Part shown: positions 61,290 to 64,000 of the stretch, one piece after another | How positions within the stretch are numbered: position 1 is the first letter of the stretch | Layout: each line of letters begins with the position of its first letter | Made by a program: the position numbers and the translations under genes | The notes under the pieces: generated by a model | Databases searched by the model: none | What the model saw: the letters and a program-made list of their open reading frames with translations, nothing else | What the model was told of the DNA's origin: nothing | Assembly: GCA_008828725.1 (NCBI GenBank) | Contig: MEHQ01002912.1 | Span: 21,877-85,876, forward strand | Length of the DNA stretch: 64,000 bases | Direction: 5' to 3' | DNA from: Saccharina japonica | Lineage: Eukaryota; Sar; Phaeophyceae; Laminariales; Laminariaceae

Positions 61290-63080
61290 CAGGGGAGCAG
61301 GGAGGGGCGGGGCGGCGGCAACCAACACCACCTGCAGGAAGGTTGTGTTTGGACCAGCATGGAAGCTGGACCGCGATGGCACCTGGGTGGTGGCCTCATG
61401 CCTCCGTTCAGCCCTGATTGAGGTACACGCTTTGTTTGTGCTTCGTTATTGATTGCTTGCGAAAGGATCGTTTTGAAGGCTTTTCTTGTCTTTTGTTGAT
61501 GTTTTTCGGACGTACGAGGATGCCGCTACTGCTATTCAGATGTAGTTGGTCGGTGTGTCGTAGGAGTAGGCTTATTGACCACCTACTACTATACTGAATG
61601 CGAGTAGTTGATCCTGTTGTCTTGCGTTTTTTACGCGGGATGGTAGACAACGTACTTGGCTTGGGGCTTGGGGATGGGACGCCTGGGATGATATATGATA
61701 CACGCATGATAGGATTGAGTACGCACGTGACGAGCACTTGACGAGCCGACATTATTATGTTTTGGTTGTGTGCTTTGCTTCGAACGCTGCTACCATACTG
61801 CACGTACTAACCTTGTCAGATAGTATCACATCAGTATACGATATAAGCCAACATGCAGTAATTCTGCTGTAACTTTTACTTGGACCTGTAATCAACAGGG
61901 GAAGGTACTTGGAACATGCTCATATGGTTGTTTTGCCTGTCTGTGATGCTTTTGCTATTTGTACGAGAAGTACTATTATACTGCTGTGAGTATACCAGGT
62001 AGAAACGCACGGTGCCTTTTGCGGTTTATGGCCGTATGGCCGCATACCTAAATAAGTACCCTGGTACCAGAGAAGAGCAGTAGCAGATAATTGCAAGTGG
62101 ACTCGTACTTGTTTTTAGCTGGAAAAATGCCCAGCAATAGAGATAAATGTGCCCCCCCTCTCCCTCCCTCCTTCCCTCTCTCCCTCTGTTTCCCAAAGAT
62201 TTGGGTTGGCACGTAGAGATTGGTGATAGTTGGTTGACGAGTAGGATATGGGAGTGGCAGAAAATCAAATACTGCTGTGCTACTTGTTTTGTGTGTACCT
62301 GATGCAAACGGTAGTGCTCTGTGTGCAGACAGTTTTATGATCGTGAAGGTCGTATATACACCCATGCATACATATAAGACACTGCGTTATACCATGGTAC
62401 AACGCAACTGCGAACGTACTACTGCTCAAATAAGGTTATCATGGTTGGTACGATGTTGGCATATCCTGGGGCGTTGTGATATTATATGAATATGCGATGG
62501 AACGGAGTATTGATACAGAGTGAAAATATGTTTTGGGCGATTCAGATTGACTGCTGTATGTGTGCTCTTCCGCCCTCCCCCCCTCCCTCCCTCCGAAGCG
62601 AATCAGTTATAGGTACGAGATGGTTCTGATCATTTATTTATGTAGCACGCATGCTACGTACTAAAAACAGTAGGAGTATAAGCGGGGTAGGTGCTTTAAC
62701 CACGTAATCATATAGCAGTTACTGTGCTCTTTGTTGGCGACATGAAATATGCACTTGCACCGGTCTGATAACGGTATTCGAATCTTGATTAATATATGAA
62801 TGGGTTTTGTCTTTCCGCGCACTACTATTGGTTGGTTAAAATGCTGTTCTTGAGTCATTGTTGTTCGGTGATAAAATAGTACACTTCAGAGCTTGTCATG
62901 CACCCGGGTTCTCGCTTTGTCATGGATCAACCTTCCTTGTGTAGAAAATCGCTCGAAGGTTCTTGATTATACCAGCAGCTCGTGGCAAGGGGAGATCAGT
63001 TGCCCCGATGATAAGTTGGCATAAATAACTACTGCTGTAAGCTTGAAACCATAGCACGCGGTCGGATAGATTACGTTTGC
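61290..63080. other. No gene seen
   Basis: Pyrimidine-rich CCCTCCCT stretches at 62153-62185 and 62571-62595; several TACCAGGTA-like words; no coding series. Confidence 0.5.
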
Positions 63081-63087
63081 GTATGAA

Positions 63088-63358
63088 ATGAGGATTTGAG
63101 ATTTATTATTTTAGTTTCAGAGTCGATTTCAATTAGGATACCGTCTGGTCTGGCTGTCTGGTCTGGGCGGCTTTTCTGATAGTTCGGAAAATACATTGAT
63201 TGACTGGTTGACTGATTGAATGAGGATTTGAGATTTATTATTTTAGTTTCAGAGTCGATTTCAATGAAGATACCGTCTGGTCTGGCTGTCTGGTCTGGGC
63301 GGCTGTTCTCATACCTGGTAGTTCGGAAAATACATTGGTTGACTGGTTGACTGATTGA
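63088..63358 (+). repeat. Tandem duplication of about 132-139 bp
   Basis: Two copies starting ATGAGGATTTGAGATTTATT and ending GACTGGTTGACTGATTGA. The second has a small insert with CATACCTGGTA. A third start (ACGAGGATTTGAG) begins at 63360. No gene is seen from there to 64000. Confidence 0.95.
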
Positions 63359-64000
63359 ACGAGGATTTGAGAATGGAGGATTTTGATTGAGTTTCTGATT
63401 GGGCTTGTGGGGTTAATTTTGGGTCGTGGTTTTCATTTGATTGTTTGCGGGTATTGAAAGTTCTGCCTGTTTACTTATTAAAATAATGAATACATTGTAC
63501 GGTAATGAGATTTGTATTGAGGGTTTTTCAGCTTTTGAGATTCTTGCAACGTGCGGTGATTCTGAAGTTAGCACTACTGGATAAACTTGTATCGACTTAT
63601 GACACCGAGCTGATGGCCGTCTGATTATCGAGGCCATATGTCCCTAGTTTCGGCAGCTGAGTGTCTTCGAAGATTGCTGAAGTTTGAGCCAGTATGGTTT
63701 AGATTTTGGTTTTGTTTTGCTTATCAATCTGGCTAGATGGTCTTCTTCCTTCCTGCCTCAAACCTTCCCAACCTCTGTCTCTCCAGCTCAACCAACTGCA
63801 CCGCCATGATACGTACTTGATAACCTTTCCCGATCCCTTCTTTCAATCATGCCAACGATTCAATACCTCTCCACAAACCCCAGATTTCCTTCGTTCAATC
63901 TTCCACATTTGAATTTGAATAAATTTGCTTGAATTTCTGGTATTCAGTACTTTGAATTTGCTTGAGGTTTTGGGACATTATGGTCCACTTTCGGTACGTG

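Overview
The window is nuclear eukaryotic DNA. Genes are split into many short exons with GT-AG introns of several hundred bases to several kb, and the sequence is full of satellites, inverted repeats, long G or C runs and transposon remnants. Protein similarity together with the gene style (intron-dense, GC-balanced, divergent neighbours) suggests a stramenopile, most likely a brown alga. This is an inference, because no database could be searched.

Layout. 1-6250 is a near-perfect giant inverted repeat (arms 1-2556 and 3695-6250, spacer 1138 bp) with an older, diverged repeat beside it (6180-6700). 7778-21880 (minus) is a 13-exon ERO1 gene for the ER thiol oxidase. All its splice phases agree and give a 546-residue protein. 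Its introns are colonised by a poly-G-headed repeat family and two MITE-like elements. 22193-29653 (plus) is a small 3-exon gene for mitochondrial ATP synthase subunit epsilon (68 aa), head-to-head with ERO1 across 312 bp. Its 6.8-kb first intron holds a 1.5-kb direct duplication, one copy of which is interrupted by a 1.6-kb insertion with inverted ends. 29940-41400 is gene-poor: a 12-bp minisatellite, a tRNA-like SINE candidate, a 1-kb element with TA target duplication, a ~175-bp satellite, an AACGGCAA-type minisatellite, a Ty1/copia fossil and a ~120-bp satellite. 42051-51416 (minus) can be read as one 9-exon gene for an 892-residue secreted or lumenal Cys-containing coiled-coil protein that I do not recognise; one of its exons has a diverged mirror copy beside it. 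51420-59880 holds repeats, a short LTR-element fossil and clusters of GGGTACCCG palindromes. 60027-61028 (plus) is a glutamine-rich coiled-coil ORF of unknown function. The remainder to 64000 shows only short tandem duplications.

Functional reading. ERO1 oxidises protein disulphide isomerase in the ER. ATP synthase epsilon is part of the mitochondrial F1 central stalk. Both are housekeeping genes, which fits a shared compact promoter. The unknown 892-aa protein enters the secretory pathway by its predicted signal peptide and has many cysteines, but nothing visible ties it to ERO1. Exon models come from splice-site and phase reasoning only. Runs of N (16905-16926; single N at 25849, 26864, 26871, 28242) and indel-rich repeat copies show that parts of the assembly are uncertain.
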